A model generated the notes under the pieces. That model saw nothing but the letters and a program-made list of their open reading frames with translations, searched no databases and was not told the origin of the DNA. Positions 24,151-33,369 of a stretch of 64,000 bases of DNA are shown piece by piece. The stretch covers positions 1 to 64,000 of the forward strand of contig JAJBTQ010000003.1 of NCBI GenBank assembly GCA_020860755.1. Direction: 5' to 3'. Made by a program: the position numbers and the translations under genes. Origin of the DNA: Lachnospiraceae bacterium. GTDB lineage: Bacteria > Bacillota > Clostridia > Lachnospirales > Lachnospiraceae. Positions within the stretch are counted from its first letter, which is position 1; the number at the start of each line of letters is the position of its first letter.

Positions 24151-25428
24151 ATGATAGATATCAGGCTGATAAGAGAAAATCCGGATTTGGTCCGGCAGAA
24201 TATTAGGAATAAGTTCCAGGATGAGAAGCTCCCGCTCGTGGATGAGGTGATCGGGCTGGATGCCGAGGCGCGCGCGACGCAGCAGGAGGCGGATGCCCTC
24301 CGTGCGAGCCGCAACAAGGTCTCAAAGCAGATCGGTGCGCTTATGGCACAGGGTAAAAAAGAGGACGCCGAAGCCTTAAAAGCGCAGGTAGCCAAGGACG
24401 CAGAGCACTTAAGCGAGCTGGAGGATCGGGAGAGTGAACTTTCCGAACAGATCCGGACCATCATGCTGACGATCCCGAACATCATCGATCCTTCTGTACC
24501 CATCGGAAAGGATGAAAGCGAAAACGTGGAGATCGAGCGGTTCGGAGACCCCATTGTCCCGGACTTTGAGATTCCGTACCACACGGAGATCATGGAGCGC
24601 TTTTCCGGCATCGATCTGGATGCGGCGCGCCGGGTAGCGGGCAACGGCTTTTACTATCTGCAGGGCGACATTGCGAGGCTTCACTCTGCCGTGACGGCCT
24701 ATGCCCGGGATTTTATGATCAACAAGGGATTCACCTACTGTATCCCGCCGTTTATGATTCGAAGCAGCGTGGTGACCGGTGTCATGAGTTTTGACGAGAT
24801 GGATGCCATGATGTACAAGATCGAGGATGAGGATCTGTACCTGATCGGCACTTCGGAGCACTCCATGATCGGGAAATTCATCGATCAGATCATTCCGGAG
24901 GAGGATCTGCCCCGGACTTTGACGAGCTATTCTCCCTGCTTCCGCAAAGAGAAAGGCGCGCACGGCATAGAGGAGCGCGGCCTGTACCGCATTCACCAGT
25001 TTGAAAAACAGGAGATGATCGTCGTTTGCAAACCGGAGGATTCCCAGATGTGGTTTGACCGGATGTGGCAGTACACCGTGGAGCTTTTCCGCAGCATGGA
25101 CATTCCGGTCCGGACACTCGAGTGCTGCTCCGGCGATCTGGCGGACTTAAAAGTAAAGTCGCTCGATGTGGAGGGCTGGTCTCCGCGTCAGCAGAAATAT
25201 TTTGAAGTGGGCAGCTGCTCGAATCTGGGTGACGCTCAGGCGCGCAGGCTGCGGATCCGCGTGAAGGGCAAGGACGGAAAATATTTCGCCCACACCTTGA
25301 ACAATACGGTGGTCGCCCCGCCGCGGATGCTCATCGCATTTTTGGAGAACAACTTAAACGCAGACGGAACGGTAAGCATTCCGACCGCGCTGCAGCCCTA
25401 TATGGGCGGGCAGACAAAGCTCGGATGA
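24151..25428 (+). CDS. serS: Seryl-tRNA synthetase
   Basis: A 425-residue class II synthetase. The N-terminal ~100 residues form the long coiled-coil tRNA arm. Motif 2 is in CFRKEKGAHG..RGLYRIHQFEK and motif 3 in LNNTVVAPPRMLIAFLEN. The loop EVGSCSNLGDAQARRLRIRVKG differs from the more common SSCSNFEDFQARR form, placing it in a variant SerRS group. ATG 24151 is chosen; the upstream in-frame TTG was rejected. The RBS is weak (GGGTG). No T-box leader is visible. It is the first gene of a run through dus. Confidence 0.95.
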   Translation: MIDIRLIRENPDLVRQNIRNKFQDEKLPLVDEVIGLDAEARATQQEADALRASRNKVSKQIGALMAQGKKEDAEALKAQVAKDAEHLSELEDRESELSEQIRTIMLTIPNIIDPSVPIGKDESENVEIERFGDPIVPDFEIPYHTEIMERFSGIDLDAARRVAGNGFYYLQGDIARLHSAVTAYARDFMINKGFTYCIPPFMIRSSVVTGVMSFDEMDAMMYKIEDEDLYLIGTSEHSMIGKFIDQIIPEEDLPRTLTSYSPCFRKEKGAHGIEERGLYRIHQFEKQEMIVVCKPEDSQMWFDRMWQYTVELFRSMDIPVRTLECCSGDLADLKVKSLDVEGWSPRQQKYFEVGSCSNLGDAQARRLRIRVKGKDGKYFAHTLNNTVVAPPRMLIAFLENNLNADGTVSIPTALQPYMGGQTKLG

Positions 25429-25459
25429 GAGAAAATAAGGAACAGGAAAGGGCAAGAGT

Positions 25460-26536
25460 ATGAAAGCGTTTCTGATTTTGGAAGACGGCACGGTGTTTAC
25501 CGGAACCGCGATCGGCGCGAAAAAAGAAGTGGTAAGCGAGATCGTCTTCAACACTTCCATGACCGGCTATCTGGAAGTTTTGACGGACCCGTCCTATGCG
25601 GGGCAGGCCGTCGTGATGACCTACCCCCTGATCGGCAACTATGGCATTACGCCGGACATGGAGTCCGAACGGCCGTGGCCGGATGGGTATATTGTGAGGG
25701 AACTGTCCCGGATGCCCAGCAATTTCCGCTGTGAAGGCACGATTCAGGACTTCCTGATCAAGTATGACATCCCCGGCGTCAGCGGCATCGACACGAGAGC
25801 CCTGACAAAGATCCTTCGGGAGAAGGGTACGATGAACGGGATGATCACAACGGATGAAAATTATGATCTTGAGGAAGTGCTTCCGAAGCTTGCCGCATAT
25901 ACGACCGGGAAAGTGGTGGATAAAGTTACCTGCAGAGAAAAATATACCCTGCGCGGAGACGGCTTCCGCGTTGCCCTGCTGGATGTGGGAGCAAAGCGCA
26001 GCATTGCCAGATCTTTAAACAAGCGGGGATGCGAAGTCACGGTCTATCCGGCCCGGACGACGGCAAAGGAGATCCTGGAGTCTAACCCGGACGGGATCAT
26101 GATCTCCAACGGACCGGGCGATCCGAAAGAGTGCGATACCATCATTGATGAGGTGCGCAAGCTCTACGAGTCGGATGTGCCGATCTTTGCCATCTGTCTC
26201 GGACACCAGCTCATGGCTCTGGCCGCCGGCGCAGACACACACAAACTGAAATACGGCCACAGGGGCGGCAATCACCCGGTGCGGGATCTCGCGACCGGGA
26301 GGGTCTATATCTCTGCCCAGAACCACGGATATGTGGTCGACACGGAACATCTGGATCCGTCTGTCGCCGTGCCTTCCTTTGTCAATGTCAACGATGGGAC
26401 AAATGAGGGATTAAAATATGTCGGAAAAAATATCTACACCGTACAGTTCCATCCGGAGGCCTGCCCCGGCCCGCTGGATTCGGGATATCTGTTCGATCTG
26501 TTTTTGGATATGATGGGAGGAAAGCGCGATGCCTAA
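25460..26536 (+). CDS. carA: Carbamoyl-phosphate synthase, small (glutaminase) subunit
   Basis: A 358-residue protein with an N-terminal CPSase small-chain domain and a C-terminal class I glutamine amidotransferase domain. The nucleophile is in FAICLGHQLM, with the His/Glu pair in QFHPEACPGP. It supplies ammonia to CarB for carbamoyl phosphate, the precursor for pyrimidines and arginine. It overlaps carB by 8 bp. No pyr or arg genes are adjacent. Confidence 0.97.
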   Translation: MKAFLILEDGTVFTGTAIGAKKEVVSEIVFNTSMTGYLEVLTDPSYAGQAVVMTYPLIGNYGITPDMESERPWPDGYIVRELSRMPSNFRCEGTIQDFLIKYDIPGVSGIDTRALTKILREKGTMNGMITTDENYDLEEVLPKLAAYTTGKVVDKVTCREKYTLRGDGFRVALLDVGAKRSIARSLNKRGCEVTVYPARTTAKEILESNPDGIMISNGPGDPKECDTIIDEVRKLYESDVPIFAICLGHQLMALAAGADTHKLKYGHRGGNHPVRDLATGRVYISAQNHGYVVDTEHLDPSVAVPSFVNVNDGTNEGLKYVGKNIYTVQFHPEACPGPLDSGYLFDLFLDMMGGKRDA

Positions 26537-29500
26537 GAATCCTGAGATCAAAAAAGTAATGGTGATCGGCTCCGGCCCCATTGTCATCGGACAGGCGGCA
26601 GAGTTTGACTATGCGGGTACGCAGGCATGCCGATCTTTAAAAGAAGAGGGAGTCGAGGTCTGTCTCGTCAACTCCAACCCGGCCACGATCATGACGGACA
26701 AGCAGATCGCGGATGAGGTGTATATCGAGCCCTTGACGGTGGATGTGCTCAAAAAGATCCTTCTCATCGAGAAGCCGGACAGTGTACTGCCGACTCTGGG
26801 CGGTCAGGCAGGTTTAAACCTTGGCATGGAGCTCGAGGAGTCCGGATTTTTGGCTGACAACGGGATATGTCTGATCGGCGCGACGGCGGAGTCCATCTTC
26901 CGTGCGGAGGACCGGCAGGCGTTCAAGGACACCATGGATAAGATCGGGGAACCCAGTGCCCCCTCCGAAGTAGTGCATTCCATTGAGGAAGGCATCGAGT
27001 TTACCAATACCATCGGCTATCCGGTCGTACTCAGGCCCGCGTTCACGCTGGGCGGAAGCGGCGGCGGGATCGCACAGAACGAGGAACAGCTTGTTGAGAT
27101 CCTGGCCAACGGCCTGCGCTTAAGCCGTGTCGGCGAAGTGCTCGTGGAGCGCTGCATCGCCGGCTGGAAGGAGATCGAGTACGAAGTGATGCGGGACGCT
27201 GCCGGCAACTGTATCACCGTTTGTAATATGGAAAATATCGACCCGGTTGGTGTACACACCGGAGATTCCATTGTCGTTGCACCGTCCCAGACGCTCTCCG
27301 ACAAGGAATATCAGATGCTGCGGACCTCCGCGTTAAACATCATAAACGAGCTGAAGATCACCGGCGGATGCAACGTGCAGTTCGCGTTAAACCCCGAAAG
27401 CTTTGAATACTGTGTCATCGAGGTAAATCCGCGTGTGAGCCGTTCCTCGGCTCTGGCTTCCAAGGCGACGGGCTATCCCATTGCAAAGGTTGCGGCCAAG
27501 ATCGCGCTCGGCTATACTTTGGATGAGATCAAGAACGCGGTTACGCAGAAGACAGTTGCCAGCTTTGAACCGATGCTGGACTACTGCGTCGTGAAGATCC
27601 CGCGGCTTCCCTTTGATAAATTCATCACGGCGAAGCGTACGTTAACGACACAGATGAAGGCGACCGGCGAGGTCATGAGTATCTGCACGAACTTTGAGGG
27701 CGCCCTTATGAAGGCGATCCGCTCGTTGGAGCAGCATGTGTACAGCCTGTTTACGCAGGAGTACCGGGCACTGTCCTACGATATGCTTGTGGACAGACTC
27801 GCTGTCGTGGATGACCGCCGGATCTGGGTTATCGCCGAAGCATGTCATCGCGGCATGTCCTATGACCTGATCCACGAGATCACAAAGATCGACAAGTGGT
27901 TTATCGACAAGATCGGGATCTTAGTCGAGATGGAGCGGCGCCTGATAAGCGAGCCTCTCACTGTAGATCTGCTTCGTGAGGCGAAGCGGATCGAGTTCCC
28001 GGACGATGTCATTGCACAGCTTACGGGAAAGAGCGTCGATTATGTGAAAAATATGCGCTATGAGAACGGGATTCTCGCAGCATTTAAGATGGTAGATACC
28101 TGCGCCGCGGAATTTGCGGCGGCGACACCTTATTACTATTCCTGCTTTGACGGGGAAAACGAGGCAGATCCCGCATCCGGCCGCAAGAAGATCCTTGTCC
28201 TCGGATCCGGACCGATCCGGATCGGTCAGGGGATCGAATTTGACTTCTGCTCCGTGCACTGTACCTGGGCGTTCGCCAAGGCGGGTTACGAGACGATCAT
28301 CATCAACAACAACCCCGAGACGGTCTCTACGGACTTTGACATAGCGGACAAGCTCTATTTTGAGCCTTTGACTCCGGAGGATGTGGAGAATGTCGTGCGC
28401 CTGGAGAAGCCGGACGGAGCGGTTGTGCAGTTTGGCGGACAGACCGCCATCAATCTGACGGAACACCTGATGAAGATGGGGGTCAAGATCCTCGGCACCA
28501 AGGCGGAGGATATGGACGCGGCGGAGGATCGCGAACGGTTTGACCAGATTCTTGCAAAGACGAAGATCCCGCGCGCTGCCGGCGGCACCGTGTTCACGGC
28601 TCCCGAGGCAAGGGAAGTCGCAAACCGGCTGGGCTATCCTGTTTTGGTGCGGCCGTCCTATGTGCTCGGCGGGGCGGGAATGAACATCGCGTTTAATGAC
28701 GAGGAGATCACAGAGTATATCGACGTGATCAATCGAATCGCGCAGGACCATCCGATCCTCATAGACAAATATCTGATGGGCAAAGAGATCGAGGTCGACG
28801 CCGTCTGTGACGGAAAAGACATTCTGATCCCGGGCATCATGGAACATATCGAGCGCACCGGTGTTCACTCGGGTGACAGTATCTCGGTGTATCCGGCCCC
28901 CACGATTACAGATGATGTCAAAAAGATCATTGTGGACTATACAAAACGACTGGCAAAGGCACTGCATGTCAGTGGCCTGATCAATATACAGTTTATCGTG
29001 ATGGACGACGAAGTATATGTCATCGAGGTGAATCCCCGGTCTTCCCGTACTGTGCCTTATATCAGCAAGGTGACCGGCATTCCGATCGTAGACCTCGCGA
29101 CTCGCGTGATCTTAGGCGAGAAGATCCGCGACATGGGATATGCCGAGAACATCGCTCCGGAAGCGGACTATGTGGCGATCAAGATGCCGGTGTTCTCGTT
29201 TGAAAAACTCCGCGGCGCGGAGATAACGCTTGGGCCGGAGATGAAGTCCACCGGTGAGTGCCTGGGTATCGCGAAGACGTTTAACGAAGCACTCTACAAA
29301 GCGTTCCTCGGCGCCGGGATCGAGCTTCCCCGGTTTAAGCAGATGATCATCACAGTCAGTGACAAGGACAAGCCGGAGGCTGTCGAGGTGGCAAAACGGT
29401 TTGAAGCGTTGGGTTACCGAATCTACGCGACCCGGAGTACCGCGAAATATCTGCAGGACCACGGAGTTAATGCGCTGCGTGTAAACAAGATCGCGCAGGA

Positions 29501-29732
29501 GTCTCCGACGGTGATGGATCTGATCCTCGGCCACAAGATTGACGTAGTGATCGACACTCCGACCCAGGGGCGAGACAAGTCCAGGGACGGATTTTTGATC
29601 CGCCGCTACGCCATTGAGACCGGCGTCCACTGTTTGACATCCATGGATACGGCCAATGCGCTTGCCCTCTCGCTTGAGACGGCTGCGGACGACATGACGA
29701 TGATAGATATCGCAAAGATTGAGGATCTCTGA
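26529..29732 (+). CDS. carB: Carbamoyl-phosphate synthase, large subunit
   Basis: A full-length 1067-residue CarB with two homologous ATP-grasp halves (starting near 1 and 550; repeated IGSGPIVIGQAAEFDYAG and LGSGPIRIGQGIEFDFCS) and a C-terminal MGS-like allosteric domain (from about 935, FEALGYRIYATRSTAKYL). It makes carbamoyl phosphate from bicarbonate, ammonia and two ATP. No frameshift is seen. It is followed 46 bp later by the amidase gene. Confidence 0.98.
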   Translation: MPKNPEIKKVMVIGSGPIVIGQAAEFDYAGTQACRSLKEEGVEVCLVNSNPATIMTDKQIADEVYIEPLTVDVLKKILLIEKPDSVLPTLGGQAGLNLGMELEESGFLADNGICLIGATAESIFRAEDRQAFKDTMDKIGEPSAPSEVVHSIEEGIEFTNTIGYPVVLRPAFTLGGSGGGIAQNEEQLVEILANGLRLSRVGEVLVERCIAGWKEIEYEVMRDAAGNCITVCNMENIDPVGVHTGDSIVVAPSQTLSDKEYQMLRTSALNIINELKITGGCNVQFALNPESFEYCVIEVNPRVSRSSALASKATGYPIAKVAAKIALGYTLDEIKNAVTQKTVASFEPMLDYCVVKIPRLPFDKFITAKRTLTTQMKATGEVMSICTNFEGALMKAIRSLEQHVYSLFTQEYRALSYDMLVDRLAVVDDRRIWVIAEACHRGMSYDLIHEITKIDKWFIDKIGILVEMERRLISEPLTVDLLREAKRIEFPDDVIAQLTGKSVDYVKNMRYENGILAAFKMVDTCAAEFAAATPYYYSCFDGENEADPASGRKKILVLGSGPIRIGQGIEFDFCSVHCTWAFAKAGYETIIINNNPETVSTDFDIADKLYFEPLTPEDVENVVRLEKPDGAVVQFGGQTAINLTEHLMKMGVKILGTKAEDMDAAEDRERFDQILAKTKIPRAAGGTVFTAPEAREVANRLGYPVLVRPSYVLGGAGMNIAFNDEEITEYIDVINRIAQDHPILIDKYLMGKEIEVDAVCDGKDILIPGIMEHIERTGVHSGDSISVYPAPTITDDVKKIIVDYTKRLAKALHVSGLINIQFIVMDDEVYVIEVNPRSSRTVPYISKVTGIPIVDLATRVILGEKIRDMGYAENIAPEADYVAIKMPVFSFEKLRGAEITLGPEMKSTGECLGIAKTFNEALYKAFLGAGIELPRFKQMIITVSDKDKPEAVEVAKRFEALGYRIYATRSTAKYLQDHGVNALRVNKIAQESPTVMDLILGHKIDVVIDTPTQGRDKSRDGFLIRRYAIETGVHCLTSMDTANALALSLETAADDMTMIDIAKIEDL

Positions 29733-29778
29733 TCTATATCGGGACCAAGAATAGTTGCCCGGAAAGGAACTGATCAAG

Positions 29779-30735
29779 ATGAAAAAAATAGGTGTCGCGG
29801 CTCTGGCCGGACTGCTGCTGTTTGCGGCGGGCTGTCAGGGAGCGGACAACACGACAGAAGAGACTACCGTGGAGGTCGACACATCTGCTATGGAAATGGA
29901 AGTGGACACCGGAGACTCAACCGTTACCGTGAAAGGGGTCAAGGTGCAGCCGTCCGAGTCCTCCGAGGAGGAAGTTGTCTCTGAGACAGTCGAGCCGATA
30001 GCGGAAGAGGAAGAACTCACTGTTGAGGAGACACCGACTGAGACCGTGATCGGGGAAGCGGCACAGAAGGAGGCAGATACCGAGTCAGTGGAAAACCGAG
30101 GGCTGATCGTGATCGACCCGGGTCACCAGGCCCAGGGAAACAGTGAGCAGGAGCCTCTCTACCCGGACGGGATTTCCTCTGAGACAAAGGCGAAGGTCTC
30201 CAGCGGTACGGCCAGTGTCAACAACGGGTACAATGAATATGAACTGAATCTGGAGGTTTCACTTAAACTGCGGGATGAGCTTGAAAGCCGGGGTTATGAC
30301 GTGATCATGACCCGGGAAACCAATGATGTGGATATCTCCAATGCCGAGCGGGCTACGATCGCCAATGAAGCCAATGCGGATGCTTTTGTCCGGATCCATG
30401 CCAACGGAGGAGACAGCTCGCAAAACGGCGCGCTGACGATCTGTCAGACCTCCGACAACCCGGCCAACGCGGATCTCTATGAGGAGAGCTATGCGCTGTC
30501 TGTCGATGTATTGGATGCCGTGGTGGAGGCCACGGGCGCAAACCGGGAGTATGTCTGGGAGACAGATTCCATGACCGGGATCAACTGGACGAGGGTGCCG
30601 TCGACTATCGTGGAAATGGGCTATATGAGCAACTATGAAGAAGACTTAAAGCTGCAGGATCCTGACTATCAGGCGAAGATGGTACAGGGGATCGCCAACG
30701 GCATCGATAAGTTTATGGAGGATTGGCACTCTTAA
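29779..30735 (+). CDS. N-acetylmuramoyl-L-alanine amidase lipoprotein
   Basis: A 318-residue lipoprotein. The signal peptide ends in the lipobox LFAAGC; a Glu/Thr/Val-rich linker covers about 25-110, and an Amidase_3 domain the rest. Its zinc ligands are visible: DPGH, the Glu in NEYELNL, RIHANG, and the catalytic Glu in VEMGYMSN. It cleaves the amide between MurNAc and L-Ala in peptidoglycan. The start ATG 29779 was chosen because the signal sequence begins there and AAGGA lies 10 bases upstream. Confidence 0.92.
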   Translation: MKKIGVAALAGLLLFAAGCQGADNTTEETTVEVDTSAMEMEVDTGDSTVTVKGVKVQPSESSEEEVVSETVEPIAEEEELTVEETPTETVIGEAAQKEADTESVENRGLIVIDPGHQAQGNSEQEPLYPDGISSETKAKVSSGTASVNNGYNEYELNLEVSLKLRDELESRGYDVIMTRETNDVDISNAERATIANEANADAFVRIHANGGDSSQNGALTICQTSDNPANADLYEESYALSVDVLDAVVEATGANREYVWETDSMTGINWTRVPSTIVEMGYMSNYEEDLKLQDPDYQAKMVQGIANGIDKFMEDWHS

Positions 30736-30760
30736 ATATAGAAAAGAGAGGGGGAGAGAC

Positions 30761-32107
30761 ATGTATTGTACAAGAAACGTTACGGATGATCTGATCTGGG
30801 TTGGAGGAGACGACCGGAGACTGGCCATGTTTGAGGGTGTGTATTCTGTCCCTGACGGTGTTTCCTATAATTCGTATCTTCTTCTGGATGAGAAGACGGT
30901 CTTATTTGACACTGTAGACCGGGCTGTGGAGAGTGTTTTTTATGAAAATGTGGAACATACGTTAAACGGCAGGACGCTTGACTACCTCATTGTCCAGCAT
31001 ATGGAGCCGGATCATTCCGCCTCGATCGAAGGCATTTTGCTCCGCTATCCTGACGTGACCGTGGTCTGTAATAAGAAGACGGAGGCTATGCTCTATCAGT
31101 TTTTCGGCACGGATATTCCTTTCCACATCCAAAACGTTGCGGAGGGGGATGTGCTTGAGACCGGCGCACACAGTCTTAAGTTTCTCATGGCGCCGATGGT
31201 GCACTGGCCGGAAGTGATGGTTACCTACGATAGTAAGGATAAGATTCTTTTTTCCGCCGATGCCTTCGGCACGTTCGGCGCGTTAAACGGAGCGCTGTTC
31301 GCGGACGAGGTGGATTTTTTCGGAGATTACTTAGGCGAGGCGCGCAGATATTATACAAATATTGTCGGCAAATACGGCACACAGGTTCAGGCGCTCTTAA
31401 AAAAAGCCTCTGCGGTGGACATCGCCATGATCTGCCCGCTGCACGGCTTTGTGTGGAGAGACAATATCACAGACTACGTATCGAAATACCAGATGTGGAG
31501 CCAGTATGAGCCGGAGAAGACCGGGGTGATGATCGCTTATGCCTCCGTGTACGGCAATACAGAGAACGCAGCCAACATCGTCGCCTGCCGGTTGAGAGAA
31601 CGGGGCATTTTTACAAAGGTGTTTGATGTCTCCGTGACCTCATCGTCCGAGATCGTGGCGGCTGCATTTGAGTACAGCCATCTGGTGTTCGCTTCCACGA
31701 CTTATAATGCGGGGATTTTTATTTCCATGGACGAGCTTTTGCACGACCTTGTATCCCACAACCTGCAGCATCGCACGGTCGCACTCATCGAGAACGGCAG
31801 CTGGGCTGCGATGAGCGGGAACAAGATGCGGGAACTCATCGAAGAGATGAAAGATATGACAATTCTGGAGGAAGGGATTTCTTTGAAATCCTCCCTGAAA
31901 ACGGAGCAGCAAACAGACATTGACCGGCTGGTGGACGCCATCGCCGGGAGCATGGAAAAGGAGGAAGCTATGGCAGAAGAGAAAAAGACCAAAAAGTGGG
32001 TGTGCACGATCTGCGGCTACGAATATGAGGGAGAGGAACTCCCGGCCGATTTTGAGTGCCCGCTTTGCGGAAAAGGGCCGGAAGTATTTGAACTGGTAGA
32101 AGAGTAA
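30761..32107 (+). CDS. FprA-type diiron flavoprotein with C-terminal rubredoxin
   Basis: A 448-residue A-type flavoprotein. The metallo-beta-lactamase domain carries diiron ligands (QHMEPDHS, VHWPE, SADAFG, CPLHGF), followed by a flavodoxin domain (ASVYGNTENAAN) and a C-terminal rubredoxin with CTICGYEYEG and CPLCGK. Such proteins reduce O2 or NO to protect strict anaerobes; the fused rubredoxin brings electrons directly. It belongs to the serS-dus run. Confidence 0.94.
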   Translation: MYCTRNVTDDLIWVGGDDRRLAMFEGVYSVPDGVSYNSYLLLDEKTVLFDTVDRAVESVFYENVEHTLNGRTLDYLIVQHMEPDHSASIEGILLRYPDVTVVCNKKTEAMLYQFFGTDIPFHIQNVAEGDVLETGAHSLKFLMAPMVHWPEVMVTYDSKDKILFSADAFGTFGALNGALFADEVDFFGDYLGEARRYYTNIVGKYGTQVQALLKKASAVDIAMICPLHGFVWRDNITDYVSKYQMWSQYEPEKTGVMIAYASVYGNTENAANIVACRLRERGIFTKVFDVSVTSSSEIVAAAFEYSHLVFASTTYNAGIFISMDELLHDLVSHNLQHRTVALIENGSWAAMSGNKMRELIEEMKDMTILEEGISLKSSLKTEQQTDIDRLVDAIAGSMEKEEAMAEEKKTKKWVCTICGYEYEGEELPADFECPLCGKGPEVFELVEE

Positions 32108-32181
32108 GCAAATAGAAACGGACCGGATCGGTGAATGGATTCGGTCTGTTTTTATGCCCGCTTGCTGCGGGGGAGGAAGAG

Positions 32182-33186
32182 ATGAAACTGTATTTTGCGC
32201 CGCTTGAGGGCATCGGAGGATATCTGTATCGGAATGCGCAGGCGGATCATTTTCCGAAGGCGGATAAGTACTTTTCGCCTTTTTTGTCGCCGGGCGCGAA
32301 AAAGCGTCTGACGCCGCGGGATCTTAAGGACGTTGCGCCGGAGCACAATGAGAAGATCTGTCTCGTGCCTCAGGTTATGGCTAATCAGGCCAAGGTCTTT
32401 GTCGAGACAGTGTTGGAGCTTAGAGAGCTCGGATACGGAGAAGTCAATTTAAACCTTGGCTGCCCGTCCCGCACAGTCGTGTCCAAAGGGCGGGGAGCCG
32501 GGTTTTTGGGAGACCCGGAGGAGCTCGAAAGTTTCTTTGACGAGACTTTCAAAAGCCTTGGCGCAGTGGGGGAGGACGTCCGCATCTCGGTAAAGACGCG
32601 CATCGGTATGCGTGATCCCCGGGAGTTTGAGCGGCTGCTTAAAGTCTACGACCAATATCCCATTTCCGAGCTGATCATCCATCCCAGAGTGCAGGCAGAT
32701 TACTACAAGAACCATCCGAACATGGAAGCGTTTGCCTATGCGCTGACACACACAAAGATTCCCATTGCCTACAACGGAGACCTCTTTTCCGTCACCGCCT
32801 TTTTGAGGTTTCATTCGGATTTTCCGGACGTCGCTTCCGTCATGATCGGGAGAGGAGTGCTCTCTGATCCGGCCCTGTTCGGCGAGATCAGGACCGCGCT
32901 TGGAGATCCCTCTCTTACCAGGGAAGCGGAAGAAGAGAGCGCTCTTACGAACGCCGCGCTTTTGGCCTTTCATGACCGGCTGCTGGCGGACTATGAGGAG
33001 AACCTTTCCGGGGAGAAAGTAGTACTGTTTAAGATGAAAGAGCTGTGGTCCTACATGATCTTTGTTTTCCCCGACTCCGCAAAGTACGGGAAAGCGATCC
33101 GAAAGGCGCAGCATCTTCCAGACTACCGCGAAGCGGTCGACAGACTGTTCTCGGAGCGGAACGTGCAAGAGAGCAGCTTAAAGTAA
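32182..33186 (+). CDS. dus: tRNA-dihydrouridine synthase
   Basis: A 334-residue FMN TIM-barrel enzyme that reduces uridines in the D loop of tRNA. The catalytic Cys is in LNLGCPSRTV, and SVKTRIG and AYNGDLF are conserved. The ATG at 32182 has GGGGAGG upstream; the longer in-frame start at 32131 was rejected. It is the last gene of the run. Confidence 0.93.
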   Translation: MKLYFAPLEGIGGYLYRNAQADHFPKADKYFSPFLSPGAKKRLTPRDLKDVAPEHNEKICLVPQVMANQAKVFVETVLELRELGYGEVNLNLGCPSRTVVSKGRGAGFLGDPEELESFFDETFKSLGAVGEDVRISVKTRIGMRDPREFERLLKVYDQYPISELIIHPRVQADYYKNHPNMEAFAYALTHTKIPIAYNGDLFSVTAFLRFHSDFPDVASVMIGRGVLSDPALFGEIRTALGDPSLTREAEEESALTNAALLAFHDRLLADYEENLSGEKVVLFKMKELWSYMIFVFPDSAKYGKAIRKAQHLPDYREAVDRLFSERNVQESSLK

Positions 33187-33247
33187 ACGAATGCTTTCCG
33201 GAAAAGTCCATTGTAAAAAACAGAAAATTTATTGGGTGTCCGAGCGG

Positions 33248-33280
33248 ATTTTACCGACATTTTTCTCAAATTTTACCTTT
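33248..33280 (+). promoter_or_regulatory. Three 11-bp tandem repeats, Pho-box-like
   Basis: ATTTTACCGAC, ATTTTTCTCAA and ATTTTACCTTT follow each other at an exact 11-bp period. This spacing is that of PhoP/PhoB boxes (TTnACA-type hexamers). They end 13 bp before the -35 box of the Na/Pi cotransporter gene, whose job makes phosphate control plausible. Confidence 0.5.
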
Positions 33281-33293
33281 TCTTCATAAAAGC

Positions 33294-33322
33294 AAGACAA
33301 ATGGGAAAAAGCCTGCTAAAAT
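33294..33322 (+). promoter_or_regulatory. Promoter of the Na/Pi cotransporter gene
   Basis: AAGACA (33294-33299) and TAAAAT (33317-33322) are separated by 17 bp, with a TGC extended -10. Confidence 0.7.
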
Positions 33323-33369
33323 AGAACTAGTGCGATAATAGATTTTGCGATCTGCGGGGGAAGAAGATC

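Noticed and set aside
32131..32181. N-terminal extension of dus
   Set aside because: The internal ATG at 32182 has GGGGAGG and matches the family start; the extension is cysteine/leucine-rich with no conservation signal.
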